Below, piece after piece: positions 7,736 through 15,712 of a DNA stretch of 37,868 nt. The notes beneath the pieces were generated by a model that saw only the letters and a list, made by a program, of their open reading frames with translations, was not told the origin of the DNA and did no database searches. The position numbers were made by a program, and so were the translations under genes. How positions within the stretch are numbered: position 1 is the stretch's first letter; every line of letters begins with the position of its first letter. This stretch comes from Polaribacter sp. SA4-10 (GTDB taxonomy: Bacteria; Bacteroidota; Bacteroidia; Flavobacteriales; Flavobacteriaceae). Location: contig CATIQU010000018.1 in NCBI GenBank assembly GCA_949519155.1, positions 1-37,868 of the forward strand. Reading direction: 5' to 3'.

Positions 7736-7933
7736 TTGGCAAAATTACTGTTTTTTTTTAATAATAAAAACCCTTAAACCCTTTATTTATTACTGTTTGC
7801 TTGCCCATAACTCTTATACCAAATTATTATATGGAATAAAAATCATAAAAAAACTACTCATTTTAGTTGTTAAATACAATTAATAAATTGTATTTGATAA
7901 TAATATTTAAATTTTAAAACCTGTTCTTATGAA
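7551..7933 (+). repeat. Direct repeat copy 1: hxlR 5' end plus divergent promoter
   Basis: This 383-bp segment recurs at 8830-9211 with about ten substitutions and one single-base indel, roughly 97% identity. It covers the first 60 or so codons of hxlR (on minus), the whole intergenic region, and the start codon of the divergent gene. Weaker similarity extends left to about 7510. In this copy the divergent ATG at 7929 opens only an 11-codon ORF before a stop. Confidence 0.95.
7872..7895. promoter_or_regulatory. 24-bp palindrome, candidate HxlR operator
   Basis: The perfect 10-bp arms AAATACAATT and AATTGTATTT are separated by AATA. The right arm overlaps TGTATTTG (7889-7896), a one-mismatch TAnnTTTG box for the divergent start at 7929. 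The same palindrome is kept in the duplicated copy at 9150-9173 with one change. Its place next to an HxlR gene suggests the operator of that regulator, by inference. Confidence 0.5.
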
Positions 7934-7976
7934 TAAAAATAAAATAGTAGCTTTCAATTGTTGAAGTTATATTCAT

Positions 7977-8003
7977 AAAACCGTCTTTTAGGAGCGGTTT
8001 TTT
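7977..8003 (+). terminator. Rho-independent terminator
   Basis: The stem AAAACCG / CGGTTTT (7977-7983 with 7995-8001) has an 11-nt loop and runs into a T-tract. It lies just after the truncated ORF that starts at 7929. It could be the original 3' end of a gene whose body was deleted. Confidence 0.6.
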
Positions 8004-8084
8004 ATATGCTAAAAAGAGATTGGAATTAAACAGATAAATTAATATTCTTTTAGTATTTATTTTGTTCTTTTGTAAAAAAAAGTT

Positions 8085-8764
8085 GTGAAAATTTTTCAAT
8101 TGAAGATCACAAATTTACATACGCTTCATTCTTGTTGTGTTATTCTTTACATTGCATCGCTCTTTTCAGACGTTAGCGAAGCTTCTGCACAAGTAGAAAT
8201 AAAAGCCAATCTGCCTTTGGCAGCAGTATTGATCCCTAATGTTGGTATTGAGTTTCAAGTGGGAAAAAAAAAAGTCTTCAGTTAGACGTGCTAGGTTCTT
8301 TTTGGAATTCTATAGATGGACAACCACTTCAGGTAAATGAAACTTTTTTAGAATTTAGATATTATAGAAAATCAGATTTAAGTGGTTGGTTTGCAGGTGT
8401 TCATTTGGGTTATGGAATGTTTACTTTCCAAAAACCGAATGATTTGGTCATTTATCCACACTATAATAACGCAGAAGATCCGAATGGTGTGTATAAATCG
8501 GGGCGCTCTTTTTTTCATGGAATGACTTTTGGTTATAAAAAACGCTTCAATAAACGTTGGGCCATGGAACTGTTTATTGGAGGAGGTTATGCAATCTCTT
8601 TTTATAAAGGGTACGAAGGTGAAAAGCGCGTTGACTTTGAAAACGATGGTTTTGGTTACAGAGCTTTTAATCTTAGTGGTGAAGTGTTGTTGTATCGAGG
8701 AGGTTTAATGCTCGTATACAAAATACTTCCTTACAAGGAAAATAAAAACAAAAGAGATCGCTAA
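8085..8764 (+). pseudogene. DUF3575 outer-membrane-type protein, split by a 1-nt frameshift
   Basis: Two adjacent ORFs (8085-8285 and the one ending at 8764) together encode a typical DUF3575 protein. It has a signal-like N-terminus, EIKANLPLAAVLIPNVGIEFQVGKKK, then LQLDVLGSFWNSIDGQPLQ, a barrel-like middle (FAGVHLGYGMF, FFHGMTFGYKKRF) and the RGGLMLVYK end. The break is in a run of ten A (8264-8273). One extra A would restore the frame exactly, with no residue lost. DUF3575 proteins are small secreted or outer-membrane proteins of unknown function. The start is a GTG at 8085. It is either a recent pseudogene or a gene switched by slippage at the A-tract. It lies wholly between the two copies of the hxlR direct repeat. 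Confidence 0.8.
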
Positions 8765-8829
8765 AGTTCTGTAAAAGAAAACCTGTTTTTTTTGATTTCT
8801 AAAGAATCTAGGAGCTCAAAAAAAATTAT

Positions 8830-9014
8830 TCTAAAAGCATTTTTAACCGATTGCTTAAAATATTCGTAGCAATTTGTTCTCTCGAAGCTTTGAACTCTTT
8901 AAACCGTGTCTTGTTTCAAAGCAACATATCTCTCAAGATGATTAAAGTCCACTTGTCTCCTACTTAACTTATAGAAAGGGCAATTGGACAATAAGGCGTT
9001 TTATCAGTGGTCAT
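8830..9014 (-). pseudogene. Truncated duplicate of hxlR 5' end
   Basis: This minus-strand segment repeats the first 60 or so codons of the HxlR gene at 7289-7735 and is part of repeat copy 2. One substitution turns the Tyr codon of SISYVG into TAA at codon 17, so no protein can be made. Diverged similarity continues to about 8790 and then stops. It is a dead fragment left by duplication. Confidence 0.9.
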
Positions 9015-9211
9015 TTGGCAAAATTACTGTTTTTTTTAATAATAAAAACCCTTAAACCCTTTATTTATTACTGTTTGCTTGCCTATAACTCTTATACCAA
9101 ATTATTATATGGAATAAAAATCATAAAAAAACTACTCATTTTAGTTGTTAAGTACAATTAATAAATTGTATTTGATAATAATATTTAAATTTTAAAACCT
9201 GTTTTTATGAA
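8830..9211 (+). repeat. Direct repeat copy 2: hxlR fragment plus promoter
   Basis: This is the counterpart of 7551-7933, at an offset of 1279 bp (1278 after a one-base T deletion in the run near 9030). It places a nearly unchanged promoter and the palindrome at 9150-9173 directly in front of the ORF starting at 9207. That ORF keeps a longer reading frame than copy 1 does. Confidence 0.95.
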
Positions 9212-10345
9212 AAAATTAATGATTATTTCAATGCTTTTTGTTGTTTCAATTGCAAATGCGCAATGGATTCAAGATATATCTTGTACTAAAGAAGCAAAAG
9301 TTGTTGCCAATCAAGCCATCGAGTACCTTACAAATTTAGAGTACCAACCCGCGTTAGGCGCTGCAAATGCTGCCCTACTTTTAGACGAAGATTGTGGTTG
9401 TGCAAAATTAACCTTAGCAGCGATTAGCAGTAAAAATCCAGCATGGGGAAGTCGATTTAAAAAATTAGATGAAATCGATGTTTCAAAATTAACCTCAGAA
9501 GAAAAAGGATGTACGCTCTTTTAAGATTATCTAATGATGATGAGATGACAAAATTGCAGAAAAGTTTGTAAGGTAAATTTCCAAACAGTCCGTTATTACA
9601 TTTTTTAGAAACTTCAATTCAAGACTTTACGAGCTATAAGGTCTTTGCTGAAAAATTTCCAAAATTTTCTGGTTCCACTTATAACATGATTTCCTATGGA
9701 TACATGTCAGGAGCTTTTGGTGATGAAAACTTTGCAGAAGCAACCCGTTATATTTAAATGTCAAAAAAATTGCACGATGGACCTAATGCTTTCGATTCTA
9801 TGGGAGAACATTATGCTTCAATAGGAGCCTATGAAAAAGCATTAGAAGCACAGTTAATTGCGGTTGATTATGGTGTTTTTGCTTCTCCGTATGCAAATAA
9901 TGCACAATTATACAAAGCAAAAAGTACAAAAGAGGAGGTACGTGCTACGGTTATTGAACATCAAAAAGCAATGCAAGCTACAATCTTAAAAGGAGATTAC
10001 GTAGCCTATCAGAAATTTGAGCACCCAGAAATTACAGTAACCTCTGGAGATTCCAATTTAAAACCATTTTACATGCTTACTAAAATGCAATTTTTAGAAG
10101 ATGCACCGTTAATTTGGGGTGCTTTCGATCTATCTGATATGAATGTATATTTTTCGCCAGATATGAAAACTGCAGTAGTAACATTTAATGCAGACAGTTC
10201 ATTTACAATAAAAGAAACTAAGAAAAAAACAATCTATGCAACAAGAGGTTCTGCAACTTGGGTAGCAACAGCAGACGGATGGAAAATTTTACATTCTAAC
10301 TTTTCACCAAGAAAAGGAAAAAAAGGTTTGCCAAAAATGAATTAA
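9207..10345 (+). pseudogene. TPR / SnoaL-like secreted protein, pseudogene
   Basis: The reading frame starts with a signal peptide (MKKLMIISMLFVVSIANAQ) and a Cys-containing TPR-like segment. It shifts by one base near 9508 (TSEEKG... against MYALLRLSNDDE). It then meets in-frame TAA codons just before GKFPNSP and just before MSKKLHDG. The last part, 9758-10345, is open for 195 aa. It has a TPR-like stretch (GEHYASIGAYEKALEAQLIAV) followed by a SnoaL/NTF2-like domain with LHSNFSP near the end. Originally this was one secreted protein of about 375 aa. One frameshift and two stops make expression as a single product impossible. The intact tail could be made only if translation restarts at 9758. 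Confidence 0.85.
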
Positions 10346-10370
10346 TTTTTGGTGAACTATAAAATACAAA

Positions 10371-10398
10371 AGCCCTTCCAAATGGAAGGGCTTTTTTT
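10371..10398 (+). terminator. Strong bidirectional terminator
   Basis: The 9-bp GC-rich stem AGCCCTTCC / GGAAGGGCT has a 4-nt loop and is followed by a T-tract. A-rich sequence upstream gives a T-tract for the other strand as well. It ends the TPR pseudogene unit and probably also the minus-strand YeeE/YedE genes that stop at 10417. Confidence 0.85.
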
Positions 10399-10416
10399 AA
10401 TGTGAGAAAGTAGTTT

Positions 10417-10830
10417 CTAGTGAGGTATTTTATCTTTCAGACGTCCATAGAGAAATGTACCACTAATAGAACCTGCAATTACAACAAGAATAGGCACATA
10501 GCCCGCTCCAACCAGTGTAAACATTGGCCCTGGGCAAGCTCCTGCTAATGCCCAACCTAATCCAAAAATGATTCCTCCGATGAGGTAGCGAGGAAAGCTT
10601 TTAGCCTTTGGAGTAAAGACGATTTTCTCGCCATAAAAAGATTTTATGTCAAAGCGTTTGATCGTTTGAATAACAAGGATTCCGAGAACCAATGCTGAGC
10701 CAATAATGCCATACATATGGAACGCTTCAAATTTGAACATTTCATAAATACGAAACCAAGAAGCGGCCTCCGATTTAAACATGGTGATTCCAAATAGGAC
10801 ACCAATCAATAGATATATAAGAGTTTTCAT
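10417..10830 (-). CDS. YeeE/YedE-family membrane protein (DUF6691), second half
   Basis: This 137-aa protein has four hydrophobic segments and the family signature GWALAGACPGP. The Cys of that signature is the residue implicated in thiosulfate handling by YeeE-type transporters. It is half the size of full-length YeeE and follows its partner after 3 nt on the minus strand, so the two probably assemble as one transporter (PmpA/PmpB-like pairing). It is the last gene of the unit driven by the Crp-type operator at 11439. The expected role is moving a reduced sulfur compound such as thiosulfate across the inner membrane. Direction and substrate are not visible in the sequence. Confidence 0.87.
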   Translation of the reverse strand: MKTLIYLLIGVLFGITMFKSEAASWFRIYEMFKFEAFHMYGIIGSALVLGILVIQTIKRFDIKSFYGEKIVFTPKAKSFPRYLIGGIIFGLGWALAGACPGPMFTLVGAGYVPILVVIAGSISGTFLYGRLKDKIPH

Positions 10831-10833
10831 AGT

Positions 10834-11391
10834 TTAAAAGATTAAAGGGAAAATTAAATGAATCATGGTTAGGCCACCAATAAAAAAGCCAATAACAGCA
10901 ATTAGAGAAGGAAGCTGTAAATTGCTCAATCCAGAAATAGCGTGTCCAGAAGTACACCCTCCAGCATATCTTGCTCCAAAGCCTACAAAAAGTCCTCCAA
11001 GTGATAAAAGCACGATATTTTTAAAACTTAGTAACGCACTTGTCGCAAACATTTCGGTAGGAAGATAGGCCGTTCCAGCACTTTCAAACCCAAAAGCCTT
11101 TAAATCTGCAATCGTCTCAGGGTTTAGTGCAAGCGCCGTGTCATTGCTTAAGAAATGTGCTCCAATATAGCCGCCAATAATAGCACCCAATACCACCACT
11201 AAATTCCATTTTTGAGATTTCCAGTCAAACTTAAAAAAATCAGTTGTTTTACCAGCACCACAAAGTGTACATAGCGTTCGTAAATTGGAAGACATTCCAA
11301 AACTTTTGCCAACCATAATAAGTAGGAATAGAATAAAGGCAATCATGGGGCCGGCAATATACCAAGGCCATGGTTCGTAGATTAATTTCAT
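10834..11391 (-). CDS. YeeE/YedE-family membrane protein, first half
   Basis: This 185-aa protein has about five membrane segments and the hallmark YAGGCTSGHAISG near residue 145. An additional LCTLCGAG motif (about 41-47) carries two more Cys that may face the transport path. It pairs with the 137-aa protein downstream: one has GGCTSGH, the other GACPGP, which together make the two halves of a YeeE fold. The start at 11391 is 17 nt behind a -7-like box (TATCTTTA, 11409-11416), which is itself preceded by the GTAAC-N4-GTTAC operator. The gene is therefore likely induced with the rest of the sulfur cluster. Confidence 0.87.
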   Translation of the reverse strand: MKLIYEPWPWYIAGPMIAFILFLLIMVGKSFGMSSNLRTLCTLCGAGKTTDFFKFDWKSQKWNLVVVLGAIIGGYIGAHFLSNDTALALNPETIADLKAFGFESAGTAYLPTEMFATSALLSFKNIVLLSLGGLFVGFGARYAGGCTSGHAISGLSNLQLPSLIAVIGFFIGGLTMIHLIFPLIF

Positions 11392-11408
11392 AAAGATTGT
11401 TTAGTGTT

Positions 11409-11452
11409 TAAAGATAAAATAGTTAGATATATTTGTATGTAACCCATGTTAC
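11409..11452 (-). promoter_or_regulatory. Crp/Fnr-type operator and -7 box before the YeeE/YedE pair
   Basis: The palindrome GTAAC-CCAT-GTTAC occupies 11439-11452. On the minus strand the -7-like box TATCTTTA is at 11409-11416. The two centres are exactly 33 bp apart, which places the operator near -41 from the expected start of transcription. This is the position of a class II Crp activator site. Confidence 0.75.
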
Positions 11453-11471
11453 GGTAGCTTCTTTTTAATGA

Positions 11472-12092
11472 TTAAAGTTGTTTTTTAAAACTGCAAAAAA
11501 TAAAATTTTGAGAAGTTTCAAAAGGAGTTTGATGCACGTGATGATGCGCTGACTGTTTTATAAACCAAGGCGCAAATAAAGAAGTTAATTCCGTTTCAGA
11601 ATACTGAACAATTGGAATTCCGCTGCACTTCTTTGGTCCTGTCTTAGAAAAAGTACCAAGAACAACGATTCCATTCTCAGCAATTGCATTGTTGCTACAT
11701 GCTAGGTATTTTTCAATATCGTTTTCAGAAGTAATAAAATGAAAGGCAGCGCGATCATGCCAAACTTCAAACTTTTTTTTAGGAGTAAAGTCTAAAATGT
11801 CCGAAACAATCCATTGCACTTTATGCGCTTTGTTGCCCAATCTTTTCTGAGCTTTGGCAATGGCTTTTTCTGAAATATCCAATACGGTAATATTGGTATA
11901 TCCCTTGGCTAACAAACAATCAACAAGCAAGCTATCGCCGCCGCCGATGTCAATAATTGCTGCCGATTTTTCCAAATCCAGTGCTGCAATCATAGCAAGG
12001 GAAATTGTCGGTTCCTCTTGAAACCAACTTACTTCCGTTGCTTTTTTATTTTGATAAATAGTGTTCCAGTGGACTTTCGTGCTTTGAGTCAT
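11472..12092 (-). CDS. Class I SAM-dependent methyltransferase
   Basis: The 206-aa enzyme has motif I AAIIDIGGGDSLL, the acidic residue at the end of strand 2 (ITVLDIS), IVSDILDF, and the motif FEVWHDRAAFHF that follows motif IV in this subfamily. The ATG at 12092 lies 8 nt after the rhodanese stop. A longer reading would overlap the rhodanese gene and lacks support. It is the third gene of the persulfide dioxygenase unit. Placement beside sulfur-handling enzymes suggests a thiol or sulfide S-methyltransferase. That is inference from context, as the fold does not reveal the acceptor. Confidence 0.85.
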   Translation of the reverse strand: MTQSTKVHWNTIYQNKKATEVSWFQEEPTISLAMIAALDLEKSAAIIDIGGGDSLLVDCLLAKGYTNITVLDISEKAIAKAQKRLGNKAHKVQWIVSDILDFTPKKKFEVWHDRAAFHFITSENDIEKYLACSNNAIAENGIVVLGTFSKTGPKKCSGIPIVQYSETELTSLFAPWFIKQSAHHHVHQTPFETSQNFIFCSFKKQL

Positions 12093-12100
12093 TTGTTGTT

Positions 12101-12421
12101 TTATGAGTTGGGCATCACTTTTGGAGCACTCCATGCATTCATGCCGCCGAGTAGGTTAACCGTTTCAGGAAACCCCATGTCTTCCATTATTGTACATGCA
12201 TGGCTACTTCTATTGCCACTTCTACAATAGACAAAGTACATCTTGCTTTTATCCAATTGCTCGATTTCTTGCCTAAAAAATTCCGACTTAAAAAAGTCGA
12301 GCATTAGTGCATTTTCTACAATTCCACCAGCACATTCTTCCGGCGTTCTTACATCAATAATAACGGCATTTTCTGTTGCTGCAATTGCAGAGATCCAGGC
12401 TTCTTGAGATAGATTTTTCAT
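12101..12421 (-). CDS. Single-domain rhodanese
   Basis: This 106-aa protein is one rhodanese domain with VIIDVRTPEE near the N-terminus and the active-site loop VYCRSGNRS. The Cys there carries the persulfide, and the loop CRSGNRS is typical of GlpE/PspE-type sulfurtransferases. I chose the ATG at 12421 because the longer ORF up to 12511 only adds a stretch that overlaps the upstream gene. It lies 10 nt after the MBL-rhodanese stop and 8 nt before the methyltransferase start, so the three are one operon. It probably moves sulfane sulfur between low-molecular thiols and the dioxygenase. Confidence 0.9.
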   Translation of the reverse strand: MKNLSQEAWISAIAATENAVIIDVRTPEECAGGIVENALMLDFFKSEFFRQEIEQLDKSKMYFVYCRSGNRSSHACTIMEDMGFPETVNLLGGMNAWSAPKVMPNS

Positions 12422-12431
12422 CGTGTTTTTT

Positions 12432-13841
12432 TTATAAAGTAGAAGGACATACAAAGTCAGAAATAGGAATGGTAGTTTCTTTGATGGCATCAAAACCTCC
12501 TGCGATATCAATAAAATTATGAATGCCTCTATTTTTCAACATAGACGCAGCAATCATAGAACGATATCCTCCCGCGCAATGCACGTAAAAAGTTTCTTTT
12601 TCTGGGAATTCCGTTAAGTGCTGATTTAAAGAATTTAAAGGCGTATTGTGAGCTGCTAAAACATGTTCAGATAAAAATTCACCTTCCTTACGCACATCAA
12701 ATACAGGAACTTCATGCTGAGCTTTCAGATCTTTAAAAGTGTTTGCAGCAACGGAGCTTACAGTATCATATTCTTTAGACGCTTTTTTCCAAGCCGTAAA
12801 ACCTCCTTTTAAATAGCCTAAAACTTGATCGAATCCTACACGAGACAAACGTGTAATTGTTTCCACTTCCATTCCTTCAGAAGTAATTAGTAAGAGGGGT
12901 TGTTTCACATCTGCAATTAAAGCACCTACCCAAGGGGCAAAACTACCTTCCAATCCAATAAAAATGGATCGTGGAATATGTCCTTTTGCAAAATCATCTT
13001 GATGACGGACATCCAAAACTACGGCTTCGGTGTTATTGGCTGCAATTTCAAAAGCCTCTGGAGACAATGCTTGAGCGCTACGCGCTAGCACATCCGAAAA
13101 GTCTTCATAACCTTCTTTATTCATTTTAACATTTAGAGGAAAGTATTTTGGGGGGGGCGTTAATCCGTCCGTTACTTCTTTAATGAATTCTTCTTTGGTC
13201 ATATCAGCTCGCAATGCATAGTTGGTTGCTTTTTGATTGCCCAAGGTATCTACGGTTTCTTTACTTAAATTTTTACCACAGGAAGAACCCGCGCCATGGG
13301 CTGGATACACAATGACATCATCTGCGAGCGGCATTATTTTATTTCGCAAACTATCAAAGAGAAAGCCTGCCAAATCTGCTTCTGTGATGCTGCCTGTTTT
13401 TTGTGCTAAATCTGGACGTCCAACATCTCCCAAAAACAACGTGTCTCCACTAAAAATAGCATGGTCTTTTCCGTTGGCATCTTTTAAGAGATATACCACA
13501 CTTTCCAATGTGTGTCCGGGCGTATGAAGCACGGTAATGGTACTATTTCCAAGTTTAAATACCTGCTCATCGGTTGCAATAATAGCCTCAAAAGAGGTTT
13601 CTGCATTGGGACCATAAATGATGGGTGCTCCTGTTTTTCTAGATAAGGTAACATGACCACTTACAAAGTCAGCATGAAAATGGGTTTCAAAAATATATTT
13701 TATGGTTGCCTTGTTTGCGGTTGCTTTTTCCAAATAAGGGGTCACAGATCTTAAAGGATCTATAATGGCTACTTCTCCTTCGCTTTCAATATAGTATGCA
13801 CCTTGTGATAAACATCCCGTATATATTTGTTCTATTTTCAT
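12432..13841 (-). CDS. Persulfide dioxygenase with two rhodanese domains (CstB-like)
   Basis: The 469-aa protein has three parts. Residues 1-230 form a metallo-beta-lactamase-fold persulfide dioxygenase with HFHAD (54-58), HTPGH (106-110), SGDTLF with Asp133, GRPD and YPAHG (His181), which bind one iron. Residues about 255-350 are a rhodanese-like domain whose active loop reads LLITSEGME, without Cys, so it is inactive. Residues about 365-469 are a true rhodanese with HCAGGYRS (Cys421). This is the domain order of CstB, which oxidises persulfides and transfers sulfane sulfur to yield sulfite and thiosulfate. The first gene of its operon, it follows TATTTTTG and the GTAAC palindrome. The expected role is cytoplasmic sulfide/persulfide detoxification. 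Confidence 0.93.
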   Translation of the reverse strand: MKIEQIYTGCLSQGAYYIESEGEVAIIDPLRSVTPYLEKATANKATIKYIFETHFHADFVSGHVTLSRKTGAPIIYGPNAETSFEAIIATDEQVFKLGNSTITVLHTPGHTLESVVYLLKDANGKDHAIFSGDTLFLGDVGRPDLAQKTGSITEADLAGFLFDSLRNKIMPLADDVIVYPAHGAGSSCGKNLSKETVDTLGNQKATNYALRADMTKEEFIKEVTDGLTPPPKYFPLNVKMNKEGYEDFSDVLARSAQALSPEAFEIAANNTEAVVLDVRHQDDFAKGHIPRSIFIGLEGSFAPWVGALIADVKQPLLLITSEGMEVETITRLSRVGFDQVLGYLKGGFTAWKKASKEYDTVSSVAANTFKDLKAQHEVPVFDVRKEGEFLSEHVLAAHNTPLNSLNQHLTEFPEKETFYVHCAGGYRSMIAASMLKNRGIHNFIDIAGGFDAIKETTIPISDFVCPSTL

Positions 13842-13861
13842 TGTTGTTTTTTATTATTTTA

Positions 13862-13905
13862 CAAAAATACTTCTTTTTCTAGCCTCCAACAGTAACATCT
13901 GTTAC
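13862..13905 (-). promoter_or_regulatory. Crp/Fnr-type operator and -7 box before the persulfide dioxygenase
   Basis: GTAAC-ATCT-GTTAC is at 13892-13905 and, on the minus strand, TATTTTTG (exact TAnnTTTG) is at 13862-13869. The centres are 33 bp apart, and the box ends 20 nt before the ATG at 13841. The stop codon of the upstream SulP gene (13902-13904) lies inside the operator. Confidence 0.8.
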
Positions 13906-15647
13906 ACAGGGACTCTACTTGTGCATGTGCTATTTTTATTTGAAAGCACGTTGTGGGTGTCTTTTTTCGTTGCATAGTCTTCCGCTTCATGCATCTGTGA
14001 AAATATATTTTCTTTCCCAAGAAGCGCCACAATACCACTGGTATGTAGAAGATCGTTTATGGGAGCAGATGTGCCAGAAAACAGCAGTTTAATTTCCTTT
14101 TTCTGTAGGTCTTCAATAATTTGTTTCAACAGATGAAGGCCGCTACTGTCTATATAGTTAATGGCTTCCATACTGAGAATTACCAACTGTAAAGCCGTGC
14201 CTTTTCGTTGTATATTTTGAGAGAGTATTGTTTTAAAAACGGAGATGTTTCCAAAGAAGAGTGGAGCATCCATTCGAAGGGCTAAAATAGCGTCTCGGTC
14301 TTCAATAAACGTTTCGAAACGATCCACCTCTTTAAAAGAATTGGAGTTTTTAATGCGCGCAATTACGGCAATGTGCGGAACAGAAATTCGATACAACAAG
14401 ATTAGTAAAGAGACGAGCACACCAGTAAGAATTCCTGCAGTAATTCCCACGGTCAGTGTGGTTATAAACGTAAGGAGTAGGAGTACAAACTCATCTTTTC
14501 TGGTTTTATATAAGTAGATGGGGTACGAAAAATCGATCAATCCAAAGACAGCAACCATAATGATGGCTGCCAAGACTGCATTTGGCAAATAGTAAAACAG
14601 CGGCGTTAAAAACAACAACGTCAATCCAACGACTCCTGCGCTAATAAGTGGAGCGATGCCTGTTTTTGCGCCCGCTTGTTCATTGATTGCCGTTCTCGAA
14701 AAGCCTCCTGTTGTTGGATACGATTGAAAGAAAGCGCCCATGATGTTTGCGGTGCCCAAAGCCATCAGTTCTTGATTGGGATCCAATTCATATTCGGGAT
14801 GTTTTTCTGCCACTGCTTTTGCCACCGATATGGCTTCCATAAAAGCGATTAAAGCCAATGTAACTGCAATTGGTGCGAGTTCTGAGATCCGATCTATCGG
14901 GATTTTTGGTATTTGAAAAGAAGGAAGTCCACTCGGTACTTTTCCAACAATCTGAACGCTAAAAGCATACAATTCAAAAAAGGAAACCACCCCAACCCCA
15001 AGAAATACCAGGGCGAGCGCTGCAGGAAAACGTTTGTGATATTTTTTATTTAATTTTTTAATGATTTGTATCAAAACAATAGAAACTACCCCAATACTTA
15101 GTGCATACATATTTGTTAAATGCATGTTTTTAAAAGCGTTTGTAAGCAAGAGGTGTACTTGATTGCTTCTCGTAATTTCGATACCCAAGAGGTGTTTCAG
15201 TTGGCTAAGTCCAATAATAATTGCAGCTCCAGAAGTAAAACCACTGATGACAGGTTTTGATAAAAACCGTACTAAAAACCCCATTCTTAAAACACCGAGT
15301 AGCAATTGAATGGCGCCCATAAACAGGGCCAAAAACACGGCCATGGCAATGTAGGTGTCAATACCAGACAAAGACAATGCGCCCAGTCCTGTGGCTACTA
15401 GCAGCGAGTCCATGGCAACGGGACCAACGGCCAATTGGCGAGAGGTGCCCATAAAAGCATATATTATTTGCGGTATTAAAGCGGCATACAAGCCAAAAAC
15501 GGGCGGCAAGCCTGCAATCATTGCATAGGCCATTCCTTGCGGAATGAGCATGATTCCGACAGTCAATCCAGCCGTTAAATCGCCCGAAAAATATTCTTTT
15601 TTATAGGAGGGAAGCCATTGGAGTATTGGGAGTATTTTTTTGAACAT
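13902..15647 (-). CDS. SulP-family anion permease with STAS domain
   Basis: The 581-aa protein begins with the SulP core (WLPSYKKEYFSGDLTAGLTVGIMLIPQGMAYAMIAGLPPVFGLYAAL), followed by about 12-14 membrane segments including the PTTGGFSRTAIN motif. From about residue 440 it has a STAS domain with the phospho-switch-like segment YIDSSGLHLL. The family carries sulfate, bicarbonate and other anions. Here the setting argues for sulfate or sulfite exchange linked to persulfide oxidation. I start at the ATG at 15647: the in-frame TTG at 15665 falls inside the -7 promoter box and would not be on the transcript. It is driven by its own Crp-type site at 15693. Confidence 0.92.
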   Translation of the reverse strand: MFKKILPILQWLPSYKKEYFSGDLTAGLTVGIMLIPQGMAYAMIAGLPPVFGLYAALIPQIIYAFMGTSRQLAVGPVAMDSLLVATGLGALSLSGIDTYIAMAVFLALFMGAIQLLLGVLRMGFLVRFLSKPVISGFTSGAAIIIGLSQLKHLLGIEITRSNQVHLLLTNAFKNMHLTNMYALSIGVVSIVLIQIIKKLNKKYHKRFPAALALVFLGVGVVSFFELYAFSVQIVGKVPSGLPSFQIPKIPIDRISELAPIAVTLALIAFMEAISVAKAVAEKHPEYELDPNQELMALGTANIMGAFFQSYPTTGGFSRTAINEQAGAKTGIAPLISAGVVGLTLLFLTPLFYYLPNAVLAAIIMVAVFGLIDFSYPIYLYKTRKDEFVLLLLTFITTLTVGITAGILTGVLVSLLILLYRISVPHIAVIARIKNSNSFKEVDRFETFIEDRDAILALRMDAPLFFGNISVFKTILSQNIQRKGTALQLVILSMEAINYIDSSGLHLLKQIIEDLQKKEIKLLFSGTSAPINDLLHTSGIVALLGKENIFSQMHEAEDYATKKDTHNVLSNKNSTCTSRVPV

Positions 15648-15662
15648 TCCGTATTTTTTTTG

Positions 15663-15706
15663 CAAAAATAATTCGATAAAACGGAGTTTGCAGTAACATT
15701 AGTTAC
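15663..15706 (-). promoter_or_regulatory. Crp/Fnr-type operator and -7 box before SulP
   Basis: GTAAC-ATTA-GTTAC is at 15693-15706 and the minus-strand TATTTTTG box is at 15663-15670, centres 33 bp apart. The operator lies directly downstream of the crp gene (stop at 15713). The predicted leader before the ATG at 15647 is about ten nucleotides. Confidence 0.8.
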
Positions 15707-15712
15707 ATTGTT

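Noticed and set aside
13237..13527. 96-codon plus-strand ORF
   Set aside because: Lies fully inside the metallo-beta-lactamase domain on the opposite strand, with no family features of its own.
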